Source: Hyphomicrobiaceae bacterium (GTDB lineage Bacteria > Pseudomonadota > Alphaproteobacteria > Rhizobiales > Hyphomicrobiaceae). From it: 64,000 nt of DNA. Below the pieces are notes generated by a model, which searched no databases, was not told where the DNA came from, and saw only the letters and a program-made list of their open reading frames with translations. The position numbers were made by a program, and so were the translations under genes. The stretch covers positions 434,001 to 498,000 of the forward strand of contig JALHMB010000003.1 of NCBI GenBank assembly GCA_022844275.1, given 5' to 3'. Every line of letters begins with the position of its first letter. The first letter of the stretch is position 1. Positions 45,828-55,412 of the stretch are shown here, one piece after another.

Positions 45828-47339
45828 TCAGCTTCCTCGCTGCCCTTCGCCGAGCGCAAATCCTGCTGCGCCTTCGCCCGCGATCTTGCCGAAGACCGCG
45901 CCGGACGTGAGACCAGTGCCACCCGGGTAGTTGTGATAGAAGAGGCCGCCGACCAGTTCGCCCGCCGCATAGAGGCCGGGGATCGCCTGGCCTGCCGTGT
46001 CCTCGACCTCGCAGCCCGTCGAGATCTTCAGGCCGCCGAACGTGAAGGTGAGCCCGCAGGTCACCTGATAGGCCTCGTAGGGCGGTGTATCGAGCACGTT
46101 GGCCCAGTTCGACTTCGCGACCTTCAGGCCGCGCGTCCCGCGCCCGTCCTTCACCGCCGGATTGAACGGCACGTCCGTCATGACAGCCGCGTTGTACGCC
46201 TTCAGCTCCGCGAGACACTTCTCGGCATCGACGCCCTCGAGTTTCTTGACGAGATGCTCAAGCGTATCGGCCGACACCTTGGTCACACGGCGGATGCGGT
46301 ACTCGTCACGCAGGAGATGCAGCACCTTCTTGTCGAAGATCTGCCACGCCATCATGTCCGGCTGGTCTTTGATGACATGGCCGTAGCGCGCGTATGTATA
46401 GTTACGGAAGTCGAAGCCTTCATCGACGAAACGCTCGCCGCGCGCATTGACCATAATGCCGAGCGGATAGGAGTGCTTCTGGAAATTGTCGCCGACAGAG
46501 AGATCGCCGAAGGGCGGTGCGTTGTAGTCCCAGCCTACGGCGTGGCCGCTCGACCAGTGTCCCCAGGGCATAGCGCCGATATCGAGCGCCATCTTGATGC
46601 CGCCGCCGGTGTTGTAGCGGGTGCCGCGCACCTTCGCGAGCTCCCAGCCCGGTCCCATGTAACGGGCGCGCATCTCGGCGTTCGACTCGAAGCCGCCGCA
46701 TGCAAGCACCACTGCGCCTGCGCGTAGATCGGTCGTGCGGCCCTTGTGGCGCACCTTCACGCCCGTCACGCGACCTGCATCGTCCGTCAGCAGCGACACA
46801 CCCGCCGTCTCGTAGCGGATGTCGATGCCCTTCTTCTGGCAGATGTCGTGCTCCATATCGACGAGGCCGGGACCGCCGCCCCAGATCTCGACGCACAGAC
46901 CGCCCCAGAACTTGAACTTGCCGTCGACCTTGAACGCCTGACGGCCCTGCGAGGTCTGGAACTTCACGCCCTGCTTCCTGAGCCACTGCCAGGTGGGGAG
47001 GCTGTTGTGCACGAGGATGTCGCAGAGCTCCGGATCGGTGCGGTACCGCGTCATGCGGTACATGTCGTCGAAGTACTGCTCCTCGGTGTACGTGCCGAAG
47101 TCCATGGTCGCGAGCTCGGCCTCGGAGAGATCGACAAGCGAGGTCACGTCCTCGACGCCGTTGTAGACGAGCCGCGTCGCGCCTGCGGTGTACGTCGAGT
47201 TGCCACCACGCTCCTCGATGGTCGCAGCTTCGAGCATGATCACGCGTGCCCCAGCGTCACGCGCCGCCAGCGCGGCCGATGCCGCGGCATTGCCGGCCCC
47301 GACGACAATCACATCCGCATCGAGCTTATCGTTCGACAT
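45828..47339 (-). CDS. FAD-dependent dehydrogenase, tricarballylate dehydrogenase (TcuA)-like
   Basis: The 503-residue flavoprotein has the N-terminal dinucleotide-binding motif DVIVVGAGNAAASAALAARDAGARVIMLEAA, then RGGNSTYTAG. A fumarate-reductase-type FAD/substrate region follows (WGGLCVEIWGGGPGLVDM, VVLACGGFESN). The C-terminal FAD motif is TGCEVEDTAGQAIPGLYAAGELVGGLFYHNYPGGTGLTSGAVFGKIAG. It is similar in plan to TcuA, which oxidises tricarballylate to cis-aconitate; other fumarate-reductase/succinate-dehydrogenase-like flavoproteins are possible. The partner tcuB is absent. Confidence 0.8.
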   Translation of the reverse strand: MSNDKLDADVIVVGAGNAAASAALAARDAGARVIMLEAATIEERGGNSTYTAGATRLVYNGVEDVTSLVDLSEAELATMDFGTYTEEQYFDDMYRMTRYRTDPELCDILVHNSLPTWQWLRKQGVKFQTSQGRQAFKVDGKFKFWGGLCVEIWGGGPGLVDMEHDICQKKGIDIRYETAGVSLLTDDAGRVTGVKVRHKGRTTDLRAGAVVLACGGFESNAEMRARYMGPGWELAKVRGTRYNTGGGIKMALDIGAMPWGHWSSGHAVGWDYNAPPFGDLSVGDNFQKHSYPLGIMVNARGERFVDEGFDFRNYTYARYGHVIKDQPDMMAWQIFDKKVLHLLRDEYRIRRVTKVSADTLEHLVKKLEGVDAEKCLAELKAYNAAVMTDVPFNPAVKDGRGTRGLKVAKSNWANVLDTPPYEAYQVTCGLTFTFGGLKISTGCEVEDTAGQAIPGLYAAGELVGGLFYHNYPGGTGLTSGAVFGKIAGEGAAGFALGEGQRGS

Positions 47340-47436
47340 TCTGGTCTGCTCCTTCCGGGCGCACACAGGGCGCCCTACGTAATGGCGCCGCCGGAGCAAG
47401 CCCGGCGGCAGCCTCGGCTTCTAAATCCGCTCTGCG

Positions 47437-48225
47437 CTACTTCTTCCGCGCGGCTTCCTGCTGCTGCTGGCGTGCGCGCATCTGGCCGATGTAGCCGCGG
47501 TTGTGCGTCGGCGTGATCAGAACCTCGTTGATGCAAACGTGCGGCGGCTGCGTCGCGAGATATACGATGAGATTGCCGAGATCCGCGGGCTGCAGCATGC
47601 GCGCGAGCGTTTCAGGCAGTTCAGGCGGATCGCGCTGCTCCATGATCGGCGTCGCGACCTCACCAGGGCACACAACCGTCGAGCGGATGCCGTTCTGGCA
47701 CTCTTCGAGATTGATCGAATGGCTCATGGCTACGACGCCATGCTTCGTCGCCGTATAAAGCGGCCCCGCGACCGGACTGACGAAGCGGCCGGCCATCGAG
47801 GACGTATGAATTATGAGGCCGTCCTTCTGCTCGCGCATGGTCGGGATCACAGCGCGGGCGACGTAGGCCGCGCTCGACAGGTTGCCCTGGATGAGCGTGT
47901 CGATGCCATCGGACGAAAGGCGTTGCCACGTGCGGTCTGGGATGTTGACGCCCGCATTGTTGACGACGATGTCGATACGACCATGCCTGGCCTTTATATC
48001 CGCGGCCACCTTCTCGACCGCAGAAGCTTTCGTGAGATCGACGGCGATGGATTCGGCCGACCCTCCCGCCGCATTGATGCTTTTGGCGACCGTCTCGAGC
48101 GGCGCCGCGCGACGCCCGCTCAGAATGACGTGCGCGCCCTCGTTCGCGAGCCCGACTGCGCCCGCCTCGCCGATGCCCGTTCCCGCGCCCGTGACCCAGG
48201 CGATCTTCCCCTTCAATCGTTGCAC
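47437..48225 (-). CDS. Short-chain dehydrogenase/reductase (classical SDR)
   Basis: The 262-residue protein has the NAD(P) motif TGAGTGIGEAGAVGLA (residues 12-27), IDIVVNNAG (84-92), Ser in IIHTSSMAG (near 142) and the catalytic Y157-x3-K161 (PLYTATKHG). It is a complete classical SDR, probably an oxidoreductase of small alcohols or ketones. It lies upstream of the TcuA-like gene on the same strand, about 100 bases away, so one operon is plausible. Confidence 0.92.
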   Translation of the reverse strand: MQRLKGKIAWVTGAGTGIGEAGAVGLANEGAHVILSGRRAAPLETVAKSINAAGGSAESIAVDLTKASAVEKVAADIKARHGRIDIVVNNAGVNIPDRTWQRLSSDGIDTLIQGNLSSAAYVARAVIPTMREQKDGLIIHTSSMAGRFVSPVAGPLYTATKHGVVAMSHSINLEECQNGIRSTVVCPGEVATPIMEQRDPPELPETLARMLQPADLGNLIVYLATQPPHVCINEVLITPTHNRGYIGQMRARQQQQEAARKK

Positions 48226-48464
48226 GGCGCGTTTCCTTTCCCCGTCGGCGTCATATTCTTGAAACGGCAGAAAAGCTAGATCAAACGTCCGGACATGTCA
48301 CCGTCCAGGCGTGCGGGCCGGGCCTGCGATCCGGGTGCACGGTCGGCGGCGCATCGTTAACCCGGCTCCGGCCAATGGGTACCATCGCGTGAGGCCCACT
48401 CTATAGTGCTCTCGGTACGCACCGCCGGCTGCGGCGGGCGAAGGGGGAGCGCCCACAGGAAGCC

Positions 48465-48986
48465 ATGAACGAGGACCTCTCGCCACAGGAGATGATCCGC
48501 GCCAATGCCGAGATGGTCCTGGCGGTGGCGCGCAACGAGTTCGATCCCCACATCGGCTTTGACGCTGCGGGCGTGCGCTGGCTCGATGGCTACATCCAAG
48601 GGCTCGTCGAGAAGGGCGATGTCAAAGCCACGGAAGAGCTTTGCGACAATCTCGGCTCCTATCTCGGCACCTGCATCATCGAGACCTACGGCGGCACCTG
48701 GCAGGACACCGAGCACGGCTGGGCCGTTGTGCTCGACGGCGATCTCGCCGTATTTCCCTTCAACAAGACGCTCAAGCATCTTACGGAGGGCGCTGGAGAC
48801 TCCGTGCTCGGCCTGTTCAACTCCATTCCTGCCTTTATGGGCCATGTCTCGGCCCCCGAGCCCCCTGCGGCCCCGCCCGAGGAAAGCCCGGAGCGGCGAG
48901 AGAGCCCGGAAAAGCCCGAGAGCCCCCCTACGCCAGACGAACCCAAACCCTCCAGAAGCCGCTTCGGACGTCTCTTCCGCCGCTGA
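48465..48986 (+). CDS. Hypothetical protein with a Pro/Glu-rich C-terminal tail
   Basis: The 173-residue soluble protein has a compact N-terminal domain (residues 1-120) with CDNLGSYLGTCIIETYGGTWQDTEHGWAVVLDGDLAVFPFNKTLKHL, reminiscent of DUF3806-type domains. A tail of alternating Pro, Glu, Ser and Lys follows (residues 126-165), and it ends in the basic RSRFGRLFRR. No function is recognised. It precedes the FkbM-discoidin gene by 93 bases. Confidence 0.7.
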   Translation: MNEDLSPQEMIRANAEMVLAVARNEFDPHIGFDAAGVRWLDGYIQGLVEKGDVKATEELCDNLGSYLGTCIIETYGGTWQDTEHGWAVVLDGDLAVFPFNKTLKHLTEGAGDSVLGLFNSIPAFMGHVSAPEPPAAPPEESPERRESPEKPESPPTPDEPKPSRSRFGRLFRR

Positions 48987-49079
48987 AGTCGCGCCACAGG
49001 CTTCGCACCTGCAAGGCTGGCTAGTCTCGGCGGCGAATCAGTGTGGCAAAGAGTCCGGACACGAGACGCGGGGCACGAG

Positions 49080-50480
49080 ATGAGCGGCGCCATAAACTTC
49101 CTGGGCATAAGCCTCAATGGCGATCTCGCCGCGCCGTCCTCTCTCGAGGAAATGCAGGAGGTCTTCGAGCTTCTGAAGCCGAAGCCGTCGTCGCATCCGC
49201 TCATGCGCATCGGAGAGAATTGCGACGGATCGTACCTCGTGCCCGAGGACCTCAGCGGCATCACAGCCTGCTTCTCGCCGGGCGTGAACAACTTCAAGCA
49301 TTTCGAGGACACGCTGGTCGACACGTACGGCATCGACTGCCACATGTGCGACTACTCCAGCGACGTGCAGAACTTCCGAACGCCCCTCAAGGAAGGCCGC
49401 CAGACCTTCCAGAAGAAGTGGCTCGACGTCAAAACGGAGGGCGACAACATAAGCTTCGACGACTGGATCAGCGAATACGCGCCGAGCGGCGACCTGCTCC
49501 TGCAGATGGATATCGAGGGCGCCGAATATAGAAACCTGCTGTCCGTATCGGAGGCCGCGCTCTCGCGCTTCAGGATCATCATCCTGGAGGTCCATGGCCT
49601 TGAATACATCAAGAGTGAGCTCGTCCTGCGCAATGTCCTCGCGCCGACCTTCAAGAGACTAGCCAGCTTCTACTCGGTCGCCCACGCGCACCCGAACAAC
49701 TGTTGCGGCGACTTCGCCATTCCCGGTACCAGCATCCGCATTCCGAACGTGCTCGAGCTGACATACATACGGAAGGATCGCGTGACGGCGCCTACGTACG
49801 CACCCTTGCTCCCTCACCCCCTGGACGTCAGCCAGAACGTCCCAAACAAGCCGCCGCTCTTCCTCGGCGAGGAATGGCTCGAAGGCGGCAGGCCGCTCGA
49901 ATCCAAGCTCAAGATGATGGAAGATCGCCTGGACGGCTTCGAGCAGGTAGCGGCCTCACAGCCTGCGAGCCTATCCGCCGATCAAGGCGATCTCATTCTT
50001 CGTAGCCTTGAGACACTGACGGAGAAGACGGCAGCCTTGGCCGCGCAGCCCGAAGGCGAGGTTCGCGCGCGTGATGTTGCGGGAGGGCGGCGATACGCTC
50101 TGAGCAGCAGCTATGGCGAGATGAGCGCGACAGGCCACGTCCAGCCGTCCGATACGTTCTTCTTCCACACGGGCTTTGGACAGAACCAATTCATCCAGAT
50201 CGACCTTGGCCGCGTGCACGACATCAGCAGGATACGCATCGCCAACAGAACCGACGCGTGCTTCGACAGGGCGAAGAACCTGTTTGCCATCCTGTCGACG
50301 GGGGACACCCCGGACCGCCAAAGCGTATTCCATCTCCACACACCGGTAGACTTTCTTTCCGGAGCCGCCCGGGAGTGCGAGGTCAACATTCCGCCATCGC
50401 CGGCGCGTTTTGTGACGCTGGTCGCCGCCGCCGAAACCGCGCTACACTTCTCGGACCTGAAGATTTTCGCAGTCGATTGA
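49080..50480 (+). CDS. FkbM-like methyltransferase fused to a discoidin (F5/8 C)-like domain
   Basis: The 466-residue protein has three parts. An N-terminal FkbM domain is seen at about residues 50-200 (MRIGENCDGSYLVPED, GITACFSPGVNNFKHFED, and LLLQMDIEGAEYRNLL as the acidic motif). A linker with coiled-coil character follows (KLKMMEDRLDGFEQVAA). The C-terminal domain (residues about 330-466) has FIQIDLGRVHDISRIRIANRTD and FVTLVAAAETALHFSDLKIFAVD, as in F5/8 type C carbohydrate-binding modules. This suggests a methyltransferase targeted to a glycan. No signal peptide is visible. The ATG at 49080 is the likely start. Confidence 0.8.
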   Translation: MSGAINFLGISLNGDLAAPSSLEEMQEVFELLKPKPSSHPLMRIGENCDGSYLVPEDLSGITACFSPGVNNFKHFEDTLVDTYGIDCHMCDYSSDVQNFRTPLKEGRQTFQKKWLDVKTEGDNISFDDWISEYAPSGDLLLQMDIEGAEYRNLLSVSEAALSRFRIIILEVHGLEYIKSELVLRNVLAPTFKRLASFYSVAHAHPNNCCGDFAIPGTSIRIPNVLELTYIRKDRVTAPTYAPLLPHPLDVSQNVPNKPPLFLGEEWLEGGRPLESKLKMMEDRLDGFEQVAASQPASLSADQGDLILRSLETLTEKTAALAAQPEGEVRARDVAGGRRYALSSSYGEMSATGHVQPSDTFFFHTGFGQNQFIQIDLGRVHDISRIRIANRTDACFDRAKNLFAILSTGDTPDRQSVFHLHTPVDFLSGAARECEVNIPPSPARFVTLVAAAETALHFSDLKIFAVD

Positions 50481-50635
50481 ACGGCCTGCCCTCGGCGCGA
50501 GCCCTCAGCGCATAGCGTTCCCGCGCTCGGCGCGGCTGGACGCCCGCACCTCACCGTGCCATCAAATAGAACAACACTAAAGTACGCACGCGGCCGCTCT
50601 CGGCCTGAATGTGCGACCGCACGGAGGAGCGCTGC

Positions 50636-52057
50636 ATGGCTGAGGCAAAGGCCGCACAACCTGCGACCATGTTCGAGAAGATCTGGCGGCGCCACGTCGT
50701 CGTCGACCGGCCGGACGGCTATACGCTCCTCTACATCGACCGCCATCTCATTCACGACGGCTCGTACAATGCCTTCCAGCGACTTGCCGCCAACGGCATG
50801 AAGCTGCGCCGCCCGGATCGCGCCTACGCGACTCCCGACCACTACATGCCGACCAATACCCGCGACAAATCCACGATCGCGGACCCGAACCACAAACGCA
50901 TGGTCGTCGGGCTCACCGAGCACGCCGCAGCGACCGGCGTGACGATTTTCGACATCGGCGATCGCCGCCAGGGCATCGTCCACGTCGTCGGCCCCGAGCA
51001 GGGCATCACGCTCCCCGGCATCACGCTCGTCTGCGGCGACAGCCACACGTCGACCCACGGTGCGCTCGGCTGCCTAGCCTTTGGCATCGGCTCGTCCGAA
51101 GTCACGCACGTGCTCGCCACGCAGACGCTCTGGCAGCGCAAGCCCAAGGCCATGCGCGTGAACATCGAGGGCCAGCTCGGCTTCGGCATAACCGGCAAGG
51201 ACGTGATCCTCGCGATCATCGCCCACATCGGCGCCGCCGGTGGCACCGGCCATGTACTCGAGTATGCCGGTAGCGGCATCCGCCAACTATCGATTGAAGG
51301 GCGGCTCACGCTCTGCAACATGTCGATCGAAGGCGGCGGTCGCGCCGGCATGATCGCGCCTGACGACAAGACCTACGAATTCATCGCGGGCCGACCATAT
51401 GCGCCGAAGGGCGAGGCTTGGGACCGCGCGCTTGCCTTCTGGCGCTCGCTTCCCTCGGACGACGGCGCCTCGTTCGACCGCGAGGTCACGCTCGTCGGGC
51501 CGGAAATCGCGCCGATGGTCACGTGGGGTACGAGCCCGGAGGATGCCGCGCCCGTCACCGAGGCCGTGCCCGATCCGGCAGCTGCCCCCGATGCGGCGCG
51601 CCGTGACGGACAGGCCCGCGCGCTCGCCTATATGGGCCTCGAGCCCGGCACGCCGATCGCCGAGATCCCTGTCGATCGCGTCTTCATCGGCTCATGCACG
51701 AACAGCCGCATCGAGGACCTGCGCATGGCCGCCGCCGTCGCCAAGGGCCGCAAGGCACAGATCCCGAGCTGGATCGTGCCGGGCTCCGGCATCATCAAGG
51801 AGCAGGCGGAGGCCGAAGGTCTCGACAAGATCTTCACGGAGGCGGGCTTCGAGTGGCGCGAAGCCGGCTGCTCCATGTGTGTCGGCATGAACGGCGAGAT
51901 CGGCCGGCCGGGCGAGCGCATTGCTTCGACCTCGAACCGCAATTTTGTCGGCCGCCAGGGCAAGGGCGTGCGCACGCATCTCGTGAGCCCCGCGATGGCC
52001 GCCGCCGCCGCCGTAACCGGACATTTCACTGACGTCCGCCGTATGCTTCCCGCTTGA
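50636..52057 (+). CDS. leuC: 3-Isopropylmalate dehydratase large subunit
   Basis: The 473-residue aconitase-family protein has [11 protein letters not shown]-type start, [25 protein letters not shown], the Fe-S ligands C354 ([12 protein letters not shown]) and C412/C415 (GCSMCVGMN), and the family block [28 protein letters not shown]. The start at 50636 has GGAGGAG in front. leuD follows 11 bases after the stop. Together they isomerise 2- to 3-isopropylmalate in leucine synthesis; a role on a related citramalate-like substrate cannot be excluded. Confidence 0.94.
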   Translation: MAEAKAAQPATMFEKIWRRHVVVDRPDGYTLLYIDRHLIHDGSYNAFQRLAANGMKLRRPDRAYATPDHYMPTNTRDKSTIADPNHKRMVVGLTEHAAATGVTIFDIGDRRQGIVHVVGPEQGITLPGITLVCGDSHTSTHGALGCLAFGIGSSEVTHVLATQTLWQRKPKAMRVNIEGQLGFGITGKDVILAIIAHIGAAGGTGHVLEYAGSGIRQLSIEGRLTLCNMSIEGGGRAGMIAPDDKTYEFIAGRPYAPKGEAWDRALAFWRSLPSDDGASFDREVTLVGPEIAPMVTWGTSPEDAAPVTEAVPDPAAAPDAARRDGQARALAYMGLEPGTPIAEIPVDRVFIGSCTNSRIEDLRMAAAVAKGRKAQIPSWIVPGSGIIKEQAEAEGLDKIFTEAGFEWREAGCSMCVGMNGEIGRPGERIASTSNRNFVGRQGKGVRTHLVSPAMAAAAAVTGHFTDVRRMLPA

Positions 52058-52068
52058 GAGACGCTGTC

Positions 52069-52695
52069 ATGACGCAATCGTCCAAAGAGCAACCCCCTCC
52101 TTTTGAGCGCCTGACCGGAACGGCCGTTGCGATCGATCAGCCGAACGTCGATACCGATCAGATCATCCCCGCCCGCTTTCTGGCGCTGCCGCGCGCCGAG
52201 CAGGTGGCACACCTCTTCAATGATGTCCGCTACCGGGAGGATGGCACCCCGCGCGAAGGCTTCCCGCTCAATGCGCCGACCGCGGCCGGCGCCCAGATCC
52301 TCATAGCCGAGCGCAACTTCGGCTGCGGTTCGAGCCGCGAGCACGCCGTATCCGTGCTGGTCGACAACGGCTTCCGCGTATTCATCGCGCCGAGCTTCGG
52401 CGACATCTTCCACAACAATAGCTTCCAGAACGGTGCGCTGCCGATCCGTCTCCCGGCCGAGCGTATTCGCGAGATGATCGATCATCTCGCGAGACGCCCC
52501 GACGCCCGCATCACGGTCGACCTCGAAGCGCAGACCGTCACCGGACCCGACAACTGGACGCAGAGTTTCGAGATCGACAGCTTCCGCAAGCAGTGCCTGA
52601 TCGAAGGCACCGACGACATCTCTCTGACGCTCTCCTACGCGGATGCCATTGCCGCCCACGAGCAACGGGCCGCCGCGGAAACCGACTGGCTCTGA
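52069..52695 (+). CDS. leuD: 3-Isopropylmalate dehydratase small subunit
   Basis: The 208-residue protein has the small-subunit pattern NVDTDQIIPARFL, the swivel motif AERNFGCGSSREHAVSVL, PSFGDIFHNNSFQNGALPI and DLEAQTVTG. The ATG at 52069 is preferred over a TTG five codons before. It pairs with LeuC in one operon ending at a hairpin terminator. Confidence 0.94.
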   Translation: MTQSSKEQPPPFERLTGTAVAIDQPNVDTDQIIPARFLALPRAEQVAHLFNDVRYREDGTPREGFPLNAPTAAGAQILIAERNFGCGSSREHAVSVLVDNGFRVFIAPSFGDIFHNNSFQNGALPIRLPAERIREMIDHLARRPDARITVDLEAQTVTGPDNWTQSFEIDSFRKQCLIEGTDDISLTLSYADAIAAHEQRAAAETDWL

Positions 52696-52701
52696 ATAGG
52701 A

Positions 52702-52738
52702 AAAAGCGCCGACCCCGAGGAGGGAACGGCGCTCTTTC
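52702..52738 (+). terminator. Terminator after leuCD
   Basis: AGCGCCG (52705-52711) and CGGCGCT (52727-52733) form a 7-bp stem with a 15-base loop. AAAA precedes and CTTTCG follows, so it could work for both leuD and the convergent MlaC-like gene. Confidence 0.65.
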
Positions 52739-52762
52739 GATGCATCTCTCAGTGCGGCTGCC

Positions 52763-53383
52763 TCAGCGGTTCAGGACGACCACGAGCGCCTTCACGTCCC
52801 CACCCTGCTCGCCGATGTAGGTCTCGAAGAGCTGCTTCAGGAATGGCGTAATCCAGAAGCCATAGACCATGGCGTCGCGCACGCGATAGGTGTTGCCGAC
52901 CTTCACCAGCAGCCAGCGCACATCGTATTGCGAGCCGTCGCGCAGTGTGATGCGGCTGTCGACCATTATGCCGGAGCCGCCCTGGATGCTCGGGCTCATG
53001 ATCTCGTACTTCACAACCGGATACTTAGGCACTTGGCTTGCGGCGTAGCGGCCGATGAAACGGACCATGCCGTTCAGGTAGATCGGACGGTCGGCCTGCG
53101 AGAGCTTCGCGCGATAGGTACCGAGCGAATAGTGGCCGATGTAGTTGACGTCGCCATGCCGCTTGACGGCATTGGACAGCAGGATCGGAGACTGCGTCCG
53201 CGCGCCCGCGAGCAGGTCACGTGCCACCTGGTGCATGTAAACGACGGCCGGATCGTCCGACTTCGTCGAGGAGGATTGCGCGTCCGCCGGCGCCATTACC
53301 AGCGATGCCGCCACCATAATGGCCAGCACCGCACTCAACCATGCCTTCACGGACAGGCATGTACCATTGAACCCCGTGCGCAT
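52763..53383 (-). CDS. MlaC/Ttg2D-like periplasmic phospholipid-binding protein
   Basis: The 206-residue protein has a signal peptide (hydrophobic core at residues 14-32, cleavage near PADAQ). The MlaC-type body shows YMHQVARDLLAGARTQSPILLSNAVKRHGDVNYIGHYSLGTYR, MVRFIGRYAASQVPKYPVVKYEI and a C-terminal WLLVKVGNTYRVRDAMVYGFWITPFLKQLFETYIGEQGGDVKALVV. In this order such proteins include the hopanoid-transport HpnM. The gene is alone, without mlaFED. Confidence 0.82.
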   Translation of the reverse strand: MRTGFNGTCLSVKAWLSAVLAIMVAASLVMAPADAQSSSTKSDDPAVVYMHQVARDLLAGARTQSPILLSNAVKRHGDVNYIGHYSLGTYRAKLSQADRPIYLNGMVRFIGRYAASQVPKYPVVKYEIMSPSIQGGSGIMVDSRITLRDGSQYDVRWLLVKVGNTYRVRDAMVYGFWITPFLKQLFETYIGEQGGDVKALVVVLNR

Positions 53384-53799
53384 CCCTCGCCCTCGCGACT
53401 GGTCGATTTATTCAGACGGGCGGATAGTAGGCCTGAAAATGTGGACAAGAGGTGACCAGCCGCCTCGCTCTGCAACATATGCCGCGCGTCGACGCCGCAG
53501 GTCAAAGCTCCCCACCCCCGGGAAGAGACGGGCCGGCACCACCGTGGCCTCGGTGCAACGCCTGCCGGATTCTGCTTCCTTATGGCACGTTTGTGCCCAC
53601 TCGAGCAGCCAGCGCGGCATCGCGGTTATTGGATATTCAGGTGGCTTGTGATCATAGTCTTAGTCCGAACAGGCCCGGCGCACTTCGATTCTTTGCCGTC
53701 GGCCCCGGGGGACAAAACCGCACCGGAACGGTCCGTACCATGCAGGCAGGGATCATGCATGGGACTGCCCGATCGGATAAGCGGCATCGGGAGGACAGG
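53384..53799. other. 416-base intergenic region without a recognised gene
   Basis: This is the divergent promoter region between the MlaC-like gene and the polysaccharide deacetylase gene. ORFs here are short and lack family resemblance; the long upstream extension of the deacetylase frame is not coding-like. The 15-mer CACCGGAACGGTCCG at 53721-53735 recurs upstream of the DUF3300 gene (27447-27461). No other element was recognised. Confidence 0.5.
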
Positions 53800-54786
53800 A
53801 TGATGAGGGTGGGGCAGGTCACACGGGGGGCCATCGCGGTCATCGCGATCGGCGCCATCGCAGGCGGCATCCTCGTGGCATCGCCGATCGCAGCTCAGCA
53901 GGGAGCAGGCTCCCAATCAAAGTGTCAGCCGGGTCCTAACGCTCTCGGCGTATCGCGCACTATCGAGATCGACGCAACGGGTGGGCCGCGCTTCGGCCGC
54001 GTGCAGTATCGCGATCATGACTTCCTCCAGGACGGCGAGGTCGTGCTCACCTTCGACGACGGCCCTCATCCGTCGTTCACGCCCATGATCCTCGACGCGC
54101 TCGACGAGCACTGTACGAAGGCGACGTTCTTCGTTCTGGGACAACGGGCGTTGAGCTTCCCTCAGCAATTGCGCGACGTCGGGCGGCGGGGGCACACGAT
54201 CGGTACTCACACCTGGTCGCACGCCAATCTCGGTCGCAACAGTACCGCTCAGATCGAATCTCAGATCGAGCTTGGCGTCAGCGCGGCTCAGCTCGCGCTC
54301 GGCGGCCCTACGGCGCCCTTCTTTCGTTTCCCGTATCTGAGCGACCCGGGGAGTGCGCAGGCCTACCTGAAGAGCCGCGATATCGTGAACATCTCGATCG
54401 ATGTCGACTCGCACGACTTCCGCACCAAGAGCCCGTCGCGCATGATCAGCAATGTGCTGCGCGGCCTGGAGGAGAAGCGCAAAGGCATTATCCTCTTCCA
54501 CGACATCCAGCCCTCGACGGCACACGGCATCCGCCAGATGCTCGCCGAGCTGAAGGCGCGTGGCTTCCGCGTCGTTCACCTCCGGCCCAAGCAGAGCCAG
54601 TCGACGATTGCGGCATATGATCAACGCATCGAGCGTGATCGCGGCACGCCACGGGTAGCCGCCGTGCGGCCTAGCTCGGCGCCGACCGCGCGCCCGGAGC
54701 CGCAGCACGTGGCCGCGCCGCCAACCGTTCAGGCTCAGCCGCGCGGCGGGGCCAACTGGCTCGAGAACGTCTTCGGCCGCTGGTGA
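53800..54786 (+). CDS. Secreted polysaccharide deacetylase (NodB homology, CE4)
   Basis: The 328-residue protein starts at the ATG at 53800 (GGGAGGAC upstream) with a signal-anchor segment (residues 8-32, VTRGAIAVIAIGAIAGGILVA). The NodB domain has motif 1 VVLTFDDGPHPSFT, motif 2 H-x3-H in GTHTWSHANL, motif 3 FFRFPYLSD and motif 5 GIILFHDIQ. It probably removes acetyl groups from peptidoglycan or an exopolysaccharide in the periplasm. The C-terminal 60 residues are Pro/Ala/Arg-rich and end in NWLENVFGRW. Confidence 0.9.
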   Translation: MMRVGQVTRGAIAVIAIGAIAGGILVASPIAAQQGAGSQSKCQPGPNALGVSRTIEIDATGGPRFGRVQYRDHDFLQDGEVVLTFDDGPHPSFTPMILDALDEHCTKATFFVLGQRALSFPQQLRDVGRRGHTIGTHTWSHANLGRNSTAQIESQIELGVSAAQLALGGPTAPFFRFPYLSDPGSAQAYLKSRDIVNISIDVDSHDFRTKSPSRMISNVLRGLEEKRKGIILFHDIQPSTAHGIRQMLAELKARGFRVVHLRPKQSQSTIAAYDQRIERDRGTPRVAAVRPSSAPTARPEPQHVAAPPTVQAQPRGGANWLENVFGRW

Positions 54787-54797
54787 GCTGAGGCGAC

Positions 54798-55388
54798 TCA
54801 GCGCCCCATCTTGTAGAATTCGTCGTTCGGGCGCATGGCGGTGAGATTGGCCATGCGGTTGGAGAGCGCGAAGAAGGCCGCGATGGCGCCAATATCCCAG
54901 ATGTCCTCTTCGCCGAAGTCCTGCTTCCTCAGGATCTTGAAATCCTCCTCACCGACGGTCTCCGCCTCGAGCGCCACCTTCATCGCGAAATCAAGCATGG
55001 CGCGCTGGCGTGGCGTGATGTCGGCCTTGCGGTAGTTGATCGCGACCTGGTCGGCGACGAGCGGGTTCTTCGCACGAATGCGCAAGATGGCGCCGTGCGC
55101 GATCACGCAGTACTGGCACTGGTTGGCCGCGCTTGTCGCGACAACGATCATTTCGCGCTCGGCCTTAGTGAGCCCTTCGGCCTTGTCCATGAGCGTGTCG
55201 TGATAGGCCATGAACGCGCGGAACTCCTCGGGCCGATGGGCCAGCACGAGAAAGACGTTCGGGATGAAACCCGCCTTCTCCTGCACGGCCTCGATGCGCT
55301 CGCGGATGTCCGGCGGCATATCCTTGAGCTCCGGAACCGGGAAGCGGCTGATCGGCAGGGTCTTGGCCGCGGGCGTATGCTTGTTCAT
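54798..55388 (-). CDS. AhpD-like peroxidase-related enzyme (carboxymuconolactone decarboxylase family)
   Basis: The 196-residue protein has the redox motif C91-x2-C94-x3-H98 (SAANQCQYCVIAHG) preceded by LTKAEREMIVVAT, as in uncharacterised peroxidase-related proteins and AhpD. It probably reduces peroxide or relays electrons. It is followed by the DsbA-like gene upstream on the same strand (24 bases apart), which fits a thiol-redox pair. Confidence 0.88.
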   Translation of the reverse strand: MNKHTPAAKTLPISRFPVPELKDMPPDIRERIEAVQEKAGFIPNVFLVLAHRPEEFRAFMAYHDTLMDKAEGLTKAEREMIVVATSAANQCQYCVIAHGAILRIRAKNPLVADQVAINYRKADITPRQRAMLDFAMKVALEAETVGEEDFKILRKQDFGEEDIWDIGAIAAFFALSNRMANLTAMRPNDEFYKMGR

Positions 55389-55412
55389 GTGGCTTGGCCG
55401 TCTTTCTCGGAG

